DNA from: an uncultured Opitutales bacterium
GTDB taxonomy: Bacteria > Verrucomicrobiota > Verrucomicrobiia > Opitutales > Seribacteraceae
NCBI GenBank assembly: GCA_943787575.1
Contig: CALSMY010000004.1
Span: 1-64,000 of the forward strand
DNA length: 64,000 bases
Direction: 5' to 3'
This document shows positions 54,410 to 62,617 of the stretch, in pieces. How positions within the stretch are numbered: position 1 is the first letter of the stretch; every line of letters begins with the position of its first letter. Below the pieces are notes generated by a model. It saw only the letters and a program-made list of their open reading frames with translations, was not told the DNA's origin and ran no database searches. A program made the translations under genes and the position numbers.

Positions 54410-55993
54410 ATGAATATGAGATTTGATTTATCGAGTCATTTGGGAAAAGAGATTTTTAATTCGTTAAGGTCTGCCCCTTTTCAGCCCTATTTATTGGACT
54501 ATGGATTACCAAAAGTGAAAAGCTTTCGCCGGGGTTTTGTTCTCGCACTTTCGCTTCTTTTTTCGAAGAATTTTAAGGTTTTCCCCTTAGGTTCTAGGGT
54601 AGGAGTTATTTTACCTCCTGGTATAGCTGGATTTATTACGAACTTTGCATTGCTTCTTAGCGGTCGGGTTCCTGTAAATCTTAACTTTACGATGGGCAAA
54701 GAATTAAATCTCGAAGTATTACAAGGTGCCGGAGTTACCACGGTGGTGACAGCTTCAAAAATGATGAAAAAGTTTAGCGAATTTCCATGGCCGGAAAATT
54801 GTATATTGGTGGATGATTTTTTTAACAGGATGGCAAACAATCCGTTTTTGATATTAAGAACTTTTATAAAGGCATGGATATTTCCCTCGTCGACTATTAA
54901 AGAATTTGAGATTCCTCAGCACGGAGGCACGGACTTGGCGGTCTTGATTTTTACTAGTGGGAGTTCAGGAAAACCTAAGGGAGTACGCTTAACCCATGCG
55001 AATCTGCTGGCTAATTGCGGACAACTATATGACTTGGAACTATTCGAGGATCAATCGAAGGTATTGGTTAACCTTCCACTTTTTCATAGCTTTGGTTTTA
55101 CCGTGGGTATGCTCTTTTCGACCTTGCGTGGTTTGTGTCCGGTTACATCACCCTCTCCCTTAGACCATAAATTGAACCTCAAAATTATAACTGAGCAAAA
55201 AGTAAAAATTCTTTTAGGTACGCCCACTTTCCTGAGAGGCTATTTAAAAAAAGCAAAGAAAGGAGAACTCAAATCTATTCAGTTTGTTGTGGCTGGGGCG
55301 GAAAAAAGTCCGCAAACTTTTCGTGATCGTTGGGAGCGGGAAGCCCATTGCCAATACTTGGAAGGGTATGGACTCACGGAAACCTCTCCAGCCATTTCTT
55401 TTAATCTGCCAGGTGCTGGTAAGAAGAACGGTTCGGTTGGAAGGCTGTTACCAGATGTGGAGTGCCAAACGATTGATCCGGAAAGCGGTTGTATTACTCC
55501 TTTGGAAGAGGGGGGTATACTATGTTTTCGTGGACCAAATATATTTGCTGGATATTGGCAGGATGCTGAGCATTCGAATAAGGTGCTTGATGAGAATGGT
55601 TGGTTCAAAACTGGCGATTTGGGAAGGCTCGATGGTGACGGGTTTCTTTGGATCGAAGGGAGGAGTTCCCGTTTTTCCAAAATTGGGGGAGAAATGGTGC
55701 CTCATGGACGGGTGGAGGAAGAAATAATAGAGCTTTTGGAAATTTGCCAAACAGAAGACCCAATGGTGGTTGTATGTTCTCTAGAGAATGATCAAAAGGG
55801 TGAAACTTTAATCGTTTTGTCTTCTTTTAATTGTGATCTTAACCAAATAAAAAAAGGTCTTAAAGATAAGGGTTTACCAAACCTTTGGATACCCAAAGAA
55901 TTATTGATTGTTAAAGAAATCCCTATCTTGCCTACAGGCAAATTTAATTGGTTAAAAATCAGATCAATCGTTGCTTCACGAAGTAAGGCTTAA
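54410..55993 (+). CDS. AMP-dependent acyl synthetase (acyl-ACP synthetase-like)
   Basis: A 527-residue adenylate-forming enzyme. The P-loop LIFTSGSSGKPKGVRLTHAN lies at about residues 182-201. VNLPLFHSFGFTVGM, YLEGYGLTETSPAISFN, GWFKTGDLGRLDGDGFLWIE and GRSSRFSKIGGEMVPHGRVE complete the ANL core motifs. The LPLFHSFGFTVGML and KIGGEMVPHGRVEE blocks recall the C-terminal acyl-ACP synthetase domain of Aas, without its lysophospholipid acyltransferase domain. It probably recycles free fatty acids into acyl-ACP or acyl-CoA. It stands alone, divergent from cimA. Confidence 0.82.
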   Translation: MNMRFDLSSHLGKEIFNSLRSAPFQPYLLDYGLPKVKSFRRGFVLALSLLFSKNFKVFPLGSRVGVILPPGIAGFITNFALLLSGRVPVNLNFTMGKELNLEVLQGAGVTTVVTASKMMKKFSEFPWPENCILVDDFFNRMANNPFLILRTFIKAWIFPSSTIKEFEIPQHGGTDLAVLIFTSGSSGKPKGVRLTHANLLANCGQLYDLELFEDQSKVLVNLPLFHSFGFTVGMLFSTLRGLCPVTSPSPLDHKLNLKIITEQKVKILLGTPTFLRGYLKKAKKGELKSIQFVVAGAEKSPQTFRDRWEREAHCQYLEGYGLTETSPAISFNLPGAGKKNGSVGRLLPDVECQTIDPESGCITPLEEGGILCFRGPNIFAGYWQDAEHSNKVLDENGWFKTGDLGRLDGDGFLWIEGRSSRFSKIGGEMVPHGRVEEEIIELLEICQTEDPMVVVCSLENDQKGETLIVLSSFNCDLNQIKKGLKDKGLPNLWIPKELLIVKEIPILPTGKFNWLKIRSIVASRSKA

Positions 55994-56037
55994 ATCGAAT
56001 AAACTACATTCATGGGTGAGGTTTAATTAAACCTTTT

Positions 56038-56113
56038 TGGTAGGCCGGCCGGGACTCGAACCCGGAACCAATGGCTTAAAAGGCCACTGCTCTACCGATT
56101 GAGCTACCGACCC
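56038..56113 (-). tRNA. tRNA-Lys (UUU)
   Basis: On the minus strand: acceptor GGGTCGG with CCGGCCT (two G-U pairs), D-arm GCTC/GAGC, anticodon stem GTGGC/GCCAT around loop CTTTTAA (anticodon TTT, lysine), T-arm CCGGG-TTCGAGT-CCCGG, discriminator A and encoded CCA. Confidence 0.96.
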
Positions 56114-56131
56114 GAATGTAAGCCTTAATAA

Positions 56132-56158
56132 AGTATAGATTAGGTATGTTGCCGTCAA
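56132..56158 (-). promoter_or_regulatory. candidate promoter of tRNA-Lys
   Basis: Read on the minus strand: TTGACG (56158-56153), a 15-nt spacer, then TATACT (56137-56132), about 19 nt before the mature tRNA 5' end. Both boxes are close to the sigma-70 consensus, but the spacer is 2 nt short of ideal. Confidence 0.45.
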
Positions 56159-56285
56159 TAAACAACGATTGAGAAGTAAATCCCCCGATAAAGCACTGTT
56201 GTTTAATGAATTTTAGTTTACAAAATATATATTGAAACAAATTACAGACTGTCGACCAATTCGTATGCTGAGCAACTTATCGATT

Positions 56286-56752
56286 TCAGGCCCCTTCTTG
56301 TTCTTCTTTTATTTCTTCCAAGGGTAAGCGTAATGGATACCACCGATTAGCCCATCGATTAAATTCTTCAAACTTGATAATTTCTAACCGCTGTTCCATT
56401 TCATCAACGACCCCCTTTATTTTATCAGTTGAATCCTTACTTTTAGTAACAGGCTTGCCCGAAGTGGCTTTGTATGAAGGAGAAGGGGAGGACCATCAAA
56501 TTCAAATTTTGGAGATCTTACTGCGCTGTCATGAATGTTTACAAACTCTTTGGCTATTATAAATTCTTGGTTTTGATAAACTTTTCGATCAAATAAACTT
56601 TTAAGAATCGCATAAGCGAACATACCCAAAGCGTCACGAGCATTGTGTGCAAGGTAATGTCTCTGCCCCAATGTGTTTCGCTCATCGATTTTAAATGAAA
56701 ATCGGTACTCATAAAGCTCAGGGTTTTTTTGCTTTGTTTTTTGAGGGGGCAT
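56286..56752 (-). CDS. small protein of unknown function (one apparent frameshift near 56488)
   Basis: From the start at 56752 the protein reads ELYEYRFSFKIDERNTLGQR and HYLAHNARDALGMFAYAILK, then IIAKEFVNIHDSAVRSPKFE. The frame shifts at about 56488, where one C seems missing in CCTCCCC. The next frame continues SPSYKATSGKPVTKSKDSTD and ends EEFNRWANRWYPLRLPLEEI to a TGA at 56286. The two halves join naturally into about 155 residues. The sequence is charged and soluble. No family recognised. It sits between tRNA-Lys and another small unknown gene. Confidence 0.5.
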
Positions 56753-56873
56753 GAAGCGATTAGGTTTTCATTCTATCAATTTAAAATAGAATTACCTCAT
56801 AGGATATACTTCATTAAAATTTATCAAGTGTTATTAGTCAGCCAAGTAGTATTTTTTGTTGGCCCTTGGGAAG

Positions 56874-57164
56874 TTACCACCAATCCAGACGGTTTGCTAA
56901 AAATACAAAAACTAGGCAAAGAACGCCAATGGTTCCTAAAGTGTACAAAATGAGTAAAGGAATTAACATAGGCCATTTTTCATTTTGGTCCAAGTTTGAC
57001 TCTTTGTTTTCCAACTCAGCGATTCTTCGGTGAATATAAATATTACGGGCTCTTTCTTTGTTGTTAGAGGCATGTTTAAGGCATAACTCAAAAAGTTCCT
57101 TATCTAAGGAAGAGGTATCCAACTCTCGCTCTGCAACAGTTTTATAATCCAAACCGATAGACAT
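56874..57164 (-). CDS. small C-terminally anchored membrane protein of unknown function
   Basis: A 96-residue protein. The N-terminal 60 residues are charged and helix-prone (SLDKELFELCLKHASNNKER and ARNIYIHRRIAELENKES). A single transmembrane helix near the C-terminus (LIPLLILYTLGTIGVLCLVF) ends with a short NRLDWW tail. No family recognised. It is divergent from the 57226 gene across 61 nt. Confidence 0.5.
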   Translation of the reverse strand: MSIGLDYKTVAERELDTSSLDKELFELCLKHASNNKERARNIYIHRRIAELENKESNLDQNEKWPMLIPLLILYTLGTIGVLCLVFVFLANRLDWW

Positions 57165-57225
57165 AAAAATAGATTTAAAATTCTATTGCCTGACGGGCAA
57201 CAATTATGAAGATGGTTGAACCCCA

Positions 57226-57717
57226 ATGAATCGAGCAGTTGAAATCGTTAATTCCTTACGAACAGGTATGGAAAATATGTTGAAAGAAGATAAAACCCGT
57301 AGAGTTAACAGCCTGCGCCTTTTCAATTTCGACAAAAATAGAGTGTCTTTACGGATGGAATTAGTTGGTCAAGATAATGAAATTCTTCCCATGGGAATGA
57401 TTGATGTAGTCGAATTCCCGACCGGAGAAAAGCAGAAGGCGAGCTGTAACTGTCATATGACAGACCTATCCACCGGCAAATCTGAAAAGTTAATTTTACG
57501 ACTCCACAACCAAGATCAAAAAAAGATCGAATGTGCCAAAGTTTTTAATTTTTTCAGGAAAGTACTTAAGCTCCCGGAAGCAACCGATATGGGTCAACCG
57601 ATCCAATCCGAAAATTCTCTAAATCCAAGTTTAAATCAAAGTACGCAGGAAGAGGGTATTGCTTTTCCCCCAACTAACGGAAAGATCCCTGAGAGCCCTC
57701 GAGGTGCCCAATCGTAA
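57226..57717 (+). CDS. protein of unknown function
   Basis: A 163-residue soluble protein. The first 110 residues look folded and beta-rich (RRVNSLRLFNFDKNRVSLRM, EILPMGMIDVVEFPTGEKQ), with a CNCH cluster (about residues 82-85) that could bind metal. The last 45 residues are Ser/Asn/Gln/Pro-rich and probably disordered. No signal peptide and no recognised family. It ends 11 nt before the stop of the convergent M16 peptidase gene. Confidence 0.5.
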   Translation: MNRAVEIVNSLRTGMENMLKEDKTRRVNSLRLFNFDKNRVSLRMELVGQDNEILPMGMIDVVEFPTGEKQKASCNCHMTDLSTGKSEKLILRLHNQDQKKIECAKVFNFFRKVLKLPEATDMGQPIQSENSLNPSLNQSTQEEGIAFPPTNGKIPESPRGAQS

Positions 57718-57728
57718 AGCCTCAACTT

Positions 57729-60644
57729 TTACCTACGAAAAAGTTCTTTCGCAGTTACTTGAGTAAATGGGCCAAATTTTTCGAGAGCTTCCATATCTAT
57801 TCGGGTCGAATCTCCCACTACTGAAAACAAAATTGATTTAGCTTTGATTTTATCTTGGTAGAATTTTTCAAACCCATCAATCTTTGCTTTGCTCAGGTTT
57901 TTGAATCTGGATTCCCGAGGGTCGATCTTTAGTCCTAAAGTATCGACATCGTAAACAAACTTGGGAATCGCCCGAGAGGTAATTGGGTTGGTACGATAAG
58001 CACTTAGGAGAGAGGCATGTGCAGATGACCAGCGTGTATTGCTCACTGGCATCTCTTTAAGTAAACCAATGAAGGCCTCCATTGCGTCGATGGTTTTGTC
58101 CGCCTGGCAACCAATAGAACCGACCATAACATTTTCCTCGTCTGGCCGGGAAGGAGTGAAAAAACGAGCCCATGCTGAGTATGCCAATGCCCTTGCTTCG
58201 CGAAGTTCCTGAAAGACTAGACCAGCCATTCCGCCGCCAAAATATTCGTTAAAAATTTGAACAGACGGGGTGAGTGATTCGTCAAGTAGACCAGAGGAAA
58301 ATTCAAACCGCACTTGAGCTTGAGCCATTTCCTTGTGTAAAAAGTAAACTTGGTCTTTTTGTGTCTTTAACGAGCGATCCGGTTCGACTTTTGCTGCTTT
58401 GTGCTTGGGGGAAACTCCGAGAAATGAGTCCCGTATCCATTGTTCCACCACATCTGGGGATTGAGGGCCAAAATAAAGTATGGAGCGCGGCGACTCTACA
58501 GCCTGTTTGAGCAATTCGGATAAGCCTGAAGTAGTCGAGTTGTTTAAGTCCGTATCCGAAGATCGTTTAAGGTAGCGTGAATTTTCTCCATAACGATGAA
58601 AGTGAGCCAATGCATGGGTTAGGGCATTGGGGTCCTTTTGTTCATCATCTCGTTCGGATAGAATAATATCCTTAGTCTCGTTCCAGATTTCTTCAGATGA
58701 ATTTGGAAATAGCAGGTGTGACTCAGCTAATTGCAGGGAGGATAGGAAATTTTCATCCAATCCATTGATGAAGAAATTGCAAAAATGTTCCTGGACACCA
58801 AAACCGAAGTCAGTACCTAATTTATACCATTCAACTTTTAAATCCTCTGAGCTCATTTTTCTTGCACCTGCACGATCAAGCATGCGTTTGGCGGTAGAAA
58901 GCATGGGTTGATGGTCAAAGCCAAGATCCATTCGAACTTCCAAGTTAAAAAGATCATTGAGTGGATTGAATGTATGGATTAAGCGAATTCCGGGAGAGAT
59001 TTCTCGAACCGAAAAGTCTTTTTCAGGAACAAGGAATTTAGGCTGGAGTGGTTCATAAGCAAGTTGATCAACTTCTTCCATAAATGAAGATCCCTTGTCT
59101 GGGTCGATGCTTAGGGGATCAATGGCAGGTTTTTCGATGGAGGGTAGGTCATGCTGGGCATCGATTCGAAATCCGGCTACATAATCTTTCCCGTAATATT
59201 TATTAGCTACACGAATAATGTCGGCTTTGGTTACCCGTTCCATTTCGGAGATTTCGTTCAGGGTAACATTCCAATCAACAAAAGCTAAAAAGGTATCTCG
59301 GAGCAATTCGACTCTTTGGTCGTTTTTCTCATAATTTTCTTTTTGTCGTTTTTTGAAATCATTGATTACAGCTTGTAAGGCCCAATCCTCAAAGTCTCCT
59401 TTTTTGACCCGATCGATTTGTTGTAAAAGCAACTGTTCGACTGTTTCCAAGCTTTGTCCATCTTTGGGAGTACCATAGAGATAATGGGCACCGAAATCAT
59501 TAAGGTTTTGAGGGTAGCACCCAGCCGCCCGTACTTTTTGCTTTTCAACCAGGTCAAGATTGATCAAACCGGCCACTGAATTATCGAGGATCATATCAAC
59601 CAGGCGCAAAGCTGGGTAATCCTCGTGGTGCTTGGGGGCAGTACGAAAAGCAAGGACCACATGCTCTTCTCCCAAATACTCAACTTCTACAAATTCACGC
59701 CCTTCTAAAGGTTTTTCATTCCAAGATGGTTCGGGACGGAGTTCCTCGGGTCCACTCCATTTGCCAAAATACTTCTCAATGATCGCAAAAGTTGGTTCAG
59801 GATCGAGGTCTCCGGATAGGCAGATGGCCATATTTTGAGGGACATAATGTTTAGAATAAAATTCTTCGATCGCATATATCGACGGATTTTTTAGATGTTC
59901 GACGGTGCCAAGTGTAGACTGTTGTCCATAAGGGTGTACTTTAAAAAGTAGATTATTGACGGCCCGGTAAATTAGGCGGTGTTTGTTGTCGATGGCCCGA
60001 TTTTTTTCTTCATAGACCGTTTCCAGTTCTGTGTGAAATAAACGAAAGACTGGTTGAGCAAATCGTTCGCTTTCAATTTTTGCCCAGTGTTCAAGGCGGT
60101 TGGCAGGTAAGTCAATTTTGTAAACGGTTTCCTCGTGCCAAGTGTGGGCATTTAAACCCTTGGCGCCCATGTCGCTGTATACACGGTCCATTTCATTGGG
60201 AATTGCCAGTTTTGATGCTTCCGTGGATAGGGTATTAATTTGTCGGTAAATCTCATCTCGTTTTGTCTCGTTCTTCTCGGCGGCTCTTTGTTCGTATAAT
60301 TCACTGATTTGTCGGAGTAGGGGTTCCTCCTCGGCGAAATTTTCCGTACCAAATGACCGGGTACCTTTGAAAAGTAAATGTTCGAGGTAATGTGCAAGAC
60401 CCGTATTGGTTGAAGGATCGTGTTTACTTCCTGCCCGGGTAATGATTTCTGCATAAAAGCGAGGTTCTTCGGCATTTGGGCTGAGGTAAACGGTAAGGCC
60501 GTTATCTAGGGTTTTTTGCAAAACTTGCATGGAAGATTGGTTTGTTTGTGAAGAAGCAGTATCAGGTTTCCCGGTTGGTGAGCAGGAGGTTAATAAAGAA
60601 AGGGCTAGGAAGCGTCCCATTGTCCGGTGTAGAGTTGACTTCAT
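57729..60644 (-). CDS. M16-family (insulinase/pitrilysin-like) zinc peptidase, lipoprotein
   Basis: A 971-residue two-lobed peptidase, the length of the pitrilysin type. FLALSLLTSCSPTG is a lipoprotein signal, so it is probably anchored to a membrane facing the periplasm. The inverted zinc motif HYLEH lies in NTGLAHYLEHLLFKGTRSFG (about residues 78-97), with the third ligand in ELETVYEEKNRAIDN. The second lobe (about 520-960) has LGFDHQPMLSTAKRMLDR and NEYFGGGMAGLVFQELRE, the usual non-catalytic half. It degrades small proteins or peptides. It is monocistronic as far as seen. Confidence 0.92.
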   Translation of the reverse strand: MKSTLHRTMGRFLALSLLTSCSPTGKPDTASSQTNQSSMQVLQKTLDNGLTVYLSPNAEEPRFYAEIITRAGSKHDPSTNTGLAHYLEHLLFKGTRSFGTENFAEEEPLLRQISELYEQRAAEKNETKRDEIYRQINTLSTEASKLAIPNEMDRVYSDMGAKGLNAHTWHEETVYKIDLPANRLEHWAKIESERFAQPVFRLFHTELETVYEEKNRAIDNKHRLIYRAVNNLLFKVHPYGQQSTLGTVEHLKNPSIYAIEEFYSKHYVPQNMAICLSGDLDPEPTFAIIEKYFGKWSGPEELRPEPSWNEKPLEGREFVEVEYLGEEHVVLAFRTAPKHHEDYPALRLVDMILDNSVAGLINLDLVEKQKVRAAGCYPQNLNDFGAHYLYGTPKDGQSLETVEQLLLQQIDRVKKGDFEDWALQAVINDFKKRQKENYEKNDQRVELLRDTFLAFVDWNVTLNEISEMERVTKADIIRVANKYYGKDYVAGFRIDAQHDLPSIEKPAIDPLSIDPDKGSSFMEEVDQLAYEPLQPKFLVPEKDFSVREISPGIRLIHTFNPLNDLFNLEVRMDLGFDHQPMLSTAKRMLDRAGARKMSSEDLKVEWYKLGTDFGFGVQEHFCNFFINGLDENFLSSLQLAESHLLFPNSSEEIWNETKDIILSERDDEQKDPNALTHALAHFHRYGENSRYLKRSSDTDLNNSTTSGLSELLKQAVESPRSILYFGPQSPDVVEQWIRDSFLGVSPKHKAAKVEPDRSLKTQKDQVYFLHKEMAQAQVRFEFSSGLLDESLTPSVQIFNEYFGGGMAGLVFQELREARALAYSAWARFFTPSRPDEENVMVGSIGCQADKTIDAMEAFIGLLKEMPVSNTRWSSAHASLLSAYRTNPITSRAIPKFVYDVDTLGLKIDPRESRFKNLSKAKIDGFEKFYQDKIKAKSILFSVVGDSTRIDMEALEKFGPFTQVTAKELFRR

Positions 60645-60710
60645 AAAGAGGCTGGAAAAGGTAATGGGGTTAAAAAATATTAAATCTATAATTCTTATAG
60701 CCTTAAACCA

Positions 60711-61067
60711 ATGAAATTCAAATTTTACGAATACGAAAAATGTTCAACCTGTAAAAAAGCTCGTCTGTGGTTGGAGTCCCATGGGTTGGAATTTGAGCGT
60801 ATACCCATAAGGGACAACCCACCGAACAAAAAGGAATTGGCCAGGTTATTAAAAAGTCATGGCGGTGAATTAAAAAAACTTTTCAATACTTCAAGTAAGG
60901 ACTACCGCGATCCTTCGATCAAAGAAGTAATCCCTGAAATAACTGATGATAAAGCTTTTGAGCTCTTGATCGGACGGGGTAACTTGGTGAAAAGACCCGT
61001 GCTGGTTGGAGAGGAATTAGTGCTCCAAGGATTTAAACCTGAGCAGTGGGAGCAGTCTTTGGGCTAA
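60711..61067 (+). CDS. ArsC/Spx-family thioredoxin-fold protein
   Basis: A 118-residue protein of the arsenate-reductase-like group. FYEYEKCSTCKKARLWLESH carries a CxxC near the N-terminus. IRDNPPNKKELARLLKSHG follows, then the family's RPVLVGEELVLQGFKPEQWE. The group includes glutathione-type arsenate reductases, YffB-like reductases and the Spx regulators, and the exact role cannot be read. It diverges from the M16 gene and is followed after 75 nt by an NTF2-like gene. Confidence 0.8.
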   Translation: MKFKFYEYEKCSTCKKARLWLESHGLEFERIPIRDNPPNKKELARLLKSHGGELKKLFNTSSKDYRDPSIKEVIPEITDDKAFELLIGRGNLVKRPVLVGEELVLQGFKPEQWEQSLG

Positions 61068-61142
61068 TGAGTTAATTTTACCCCAAAGACCATATGATAT
61101 TGAGTGCATAGCCGTATTTCTTTAGAACGATAATTTGTAACG

Positions 61143-61514
61143 ATGAGAAACTTAACTGACTTATGGAATGATCGAGTGAACGCTGGTATGGTCGACGAGG
61201 TTTGTGCCCTTTATGCTAAAAGTGCCCGTTTACTGGCGACTTTTGCTTCCAAGCCAATTGATAACCCGGAGGGTATTCGTGCTTACTTCGATGGATTTAC
61301 CACCCGAGTGGGTGCGGGTGTTTCCTTTGACGAGAAAGGTACGCTTCGTCAAGACCTTGGGAATCAGCAATTTTTGTATACCGGAACCTACACCTTCTTT
61401 CATGGAGAAGGAGAAGCTCGCCAGGAATTTCCTGCCCGCTACACCTTTTTGGTTGATGAATCAAGCGATCCTAAGATTCTTCATCATCATTCTTCTGTAA
61501 TTCCCCAATCCTAA
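61143..61514 (+). CDS. NTF2/SnoaL-like fold protein
   Basis: A 123-residue cone-fold protein. VDEVCALYAKSARLLATFAS, then NPEGIRAYFDGFTTR, FLYTGTYTFF, FPARYTFLV and the C-terminal ILHHHSSVIP match the pattern of the calcium/calmodulin kinase II association-domain-like/SnoaL group. Bacterial members are usually of unknown function, some being small isomerases or hydrolases. It is the first of four closely spaced genes (12, 21 and 11 nt gaps) ending in cysS. Confidence 0.75.
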   Translation: MRNLTDLWNDRVNAGMVDEVCALYAKSARLLATFASKPIDNPEGIRAYFDGFTTRVGAGVSFDEKGTLRQDLGNQQFLYTGTYTFFHGEGEARQEFPARYTFLVDESSDPKILHHHSSVIPQS

Positions 61515-61526
61515 CTTACCTTTGTC

Positions 61527-61763
61527 ATGCTAAGTCCAAAGCAAACTTTAGATACTTACTTTTTGGAAGCCCGTCGCGACTTACTCGAAGTGGCGGCTCT
61601 GCTTGATCGTTACGACGAATCGGTCAGCCGGGAAGGTCATAAAGCTGAGGACGAGAGTAAACTTGAATCCTTGAGAGAAGCTATGCAATTATTGGCTAAG
61701 CCTGATCATTCTAAAGCAGATCGTGCAAAGCAATTGCTTGCCCATTTTGCCAAAATTGACTGA
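61527..61763 (+). CDS. small helical protein of unknown function
   Basis: A 78-residue, all-helical, charged protein (LDTYFLEARRDLLEVAALLD; LESLREAMQLLAKPDHSKAD). It has no signal peptide, cysteines or recognised family. The 12-nt spacing from the NTF2-like gene and 21 nt to the TatD-like gene make it a firm operon member. Its conserved position before an EboB-like hydrolase could be tested across relatives. Confidence 0.65.
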   Translation: MLSPKQTLDTYFLEARRDLLEVAALLDRYDESVSREGHKAEDESKLESLREAMQLLAKPDHSKADRAKQLLAHFAKID

Positions 61764-61784
61764 TTTTAACCCTGCCTTTTTATC

Positions 61785-62606
61785 ATGCAAATCATTCAGC
61801 CACATTATCATGCCATAGCCCGCACAGCTCAGGACTATGAGCGAATGTCAATGTCTGGAGTTGTAGCGGTGTGTGAACCCGCTTTTTGGGCGGGATTTGA
61901 CCGCAGGCACCCGGAAACCTTTATTGATTATTTTGCTCAGATTTCAGAATTTGAACCAACCCGGGCGGCTGAGTTTGGTATCCGTCATTTTTGCTGGGTT
62001 GCGGTGAACCCAAAAGAGGCCGAAAATGTGGAACTCACCAATGAAGTGCTCAAGCAAATGCCCGAGTTTTTGGATAAGCCAAATTGCCTGGGAGTGGGCG
62101 AGACTGGATTACACAAATCCACGGCAAATGAGATCGCCGCACTTGAAGCCCATGTTGAATTGGCCATGAAGCATGATCAATTAGTTCTTATCCACACTCC
62201 TCATTTGTCAGATAAAGCTCATGGTACGAAAACTGTACTGGAGGTATTATCAGGGATGAATGTGAACCCGGATAAAATTTGGATTGATCATGTTGAGGAA
62301 GAGACAATCGAGTGGGTCCTCGATGCAGGCTACTGGGCGGGCATGACTCTGTACCCTGTCACTAAATGCAGTCCTCGACGGGCGGTGGATATTTTGGAAA
62401 AATATTCAACGGAACGATTGTTGGTTAATTCCTCAGCGGACTGGGGTCCGAGTGATCCTTTTACTTTGCAGGAATGTATTGTTGAATATCGACGTCGTGG
62501 ACACCAGGTTCAAGAGGCAGTCGAGATTTTTCATAACAATCCTTGCCGATTCCTAGGGCAAAATCCCAAGTGGGACATTAAACCCATTCGGATTACCGAG
62601 GAATAG
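61785..62606 (+). CDS. TatD-family metal-dependent hydrolase, EboB-like
   Basis: A 273-residue TIM-barrel metallohydrolase. The N-terminal HYH (residues 7-9), GVGETGLHKSTANEIAALEA, LIHTPHLSDKAHGT, WIDHVEEETIEWVLDAGY and NSSADWGPSDPF place metal and catalytic residues. GVVAVCEPAFWAGFDRRHPE and AAEFGIRHFCWVAVNPKEAE are distinctive of the EboB-type branch found in ebo clusters of cyanobacteria and other bacteria rather than of the DNase TatD. That subfamily call is from memory of the motifs. None of the other ebo genes is adjacent. cysS starts 11 nt later. Confidence 0.75.
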   Translation: MQIIQPHYHAIARTAQDYERMSMSGVVAVCEPAFWAGFDRRHPETFIDYFAQISEFEPTRAAEFGIRHFCWVAVNPKEAENVELTNEVLKQMPEFLDKPNCLGVGETGLHKSTANEIAALEAHVELAMKHDQLVLIHTPHLSDKAHGTKTVLEVLSGMNVNPDKIWIDHVEEETIEWVLDAGYWAGMTLYPVTKCSPRRAVDILEKYSTERLLVNSSADWGPSDPFTLQECIVEYRRRGHQVQEAVEIFHNNPCRFLGQNPKWDIKPIRITEE

Positions 62607-62617
62607 ATCTCTATTCG

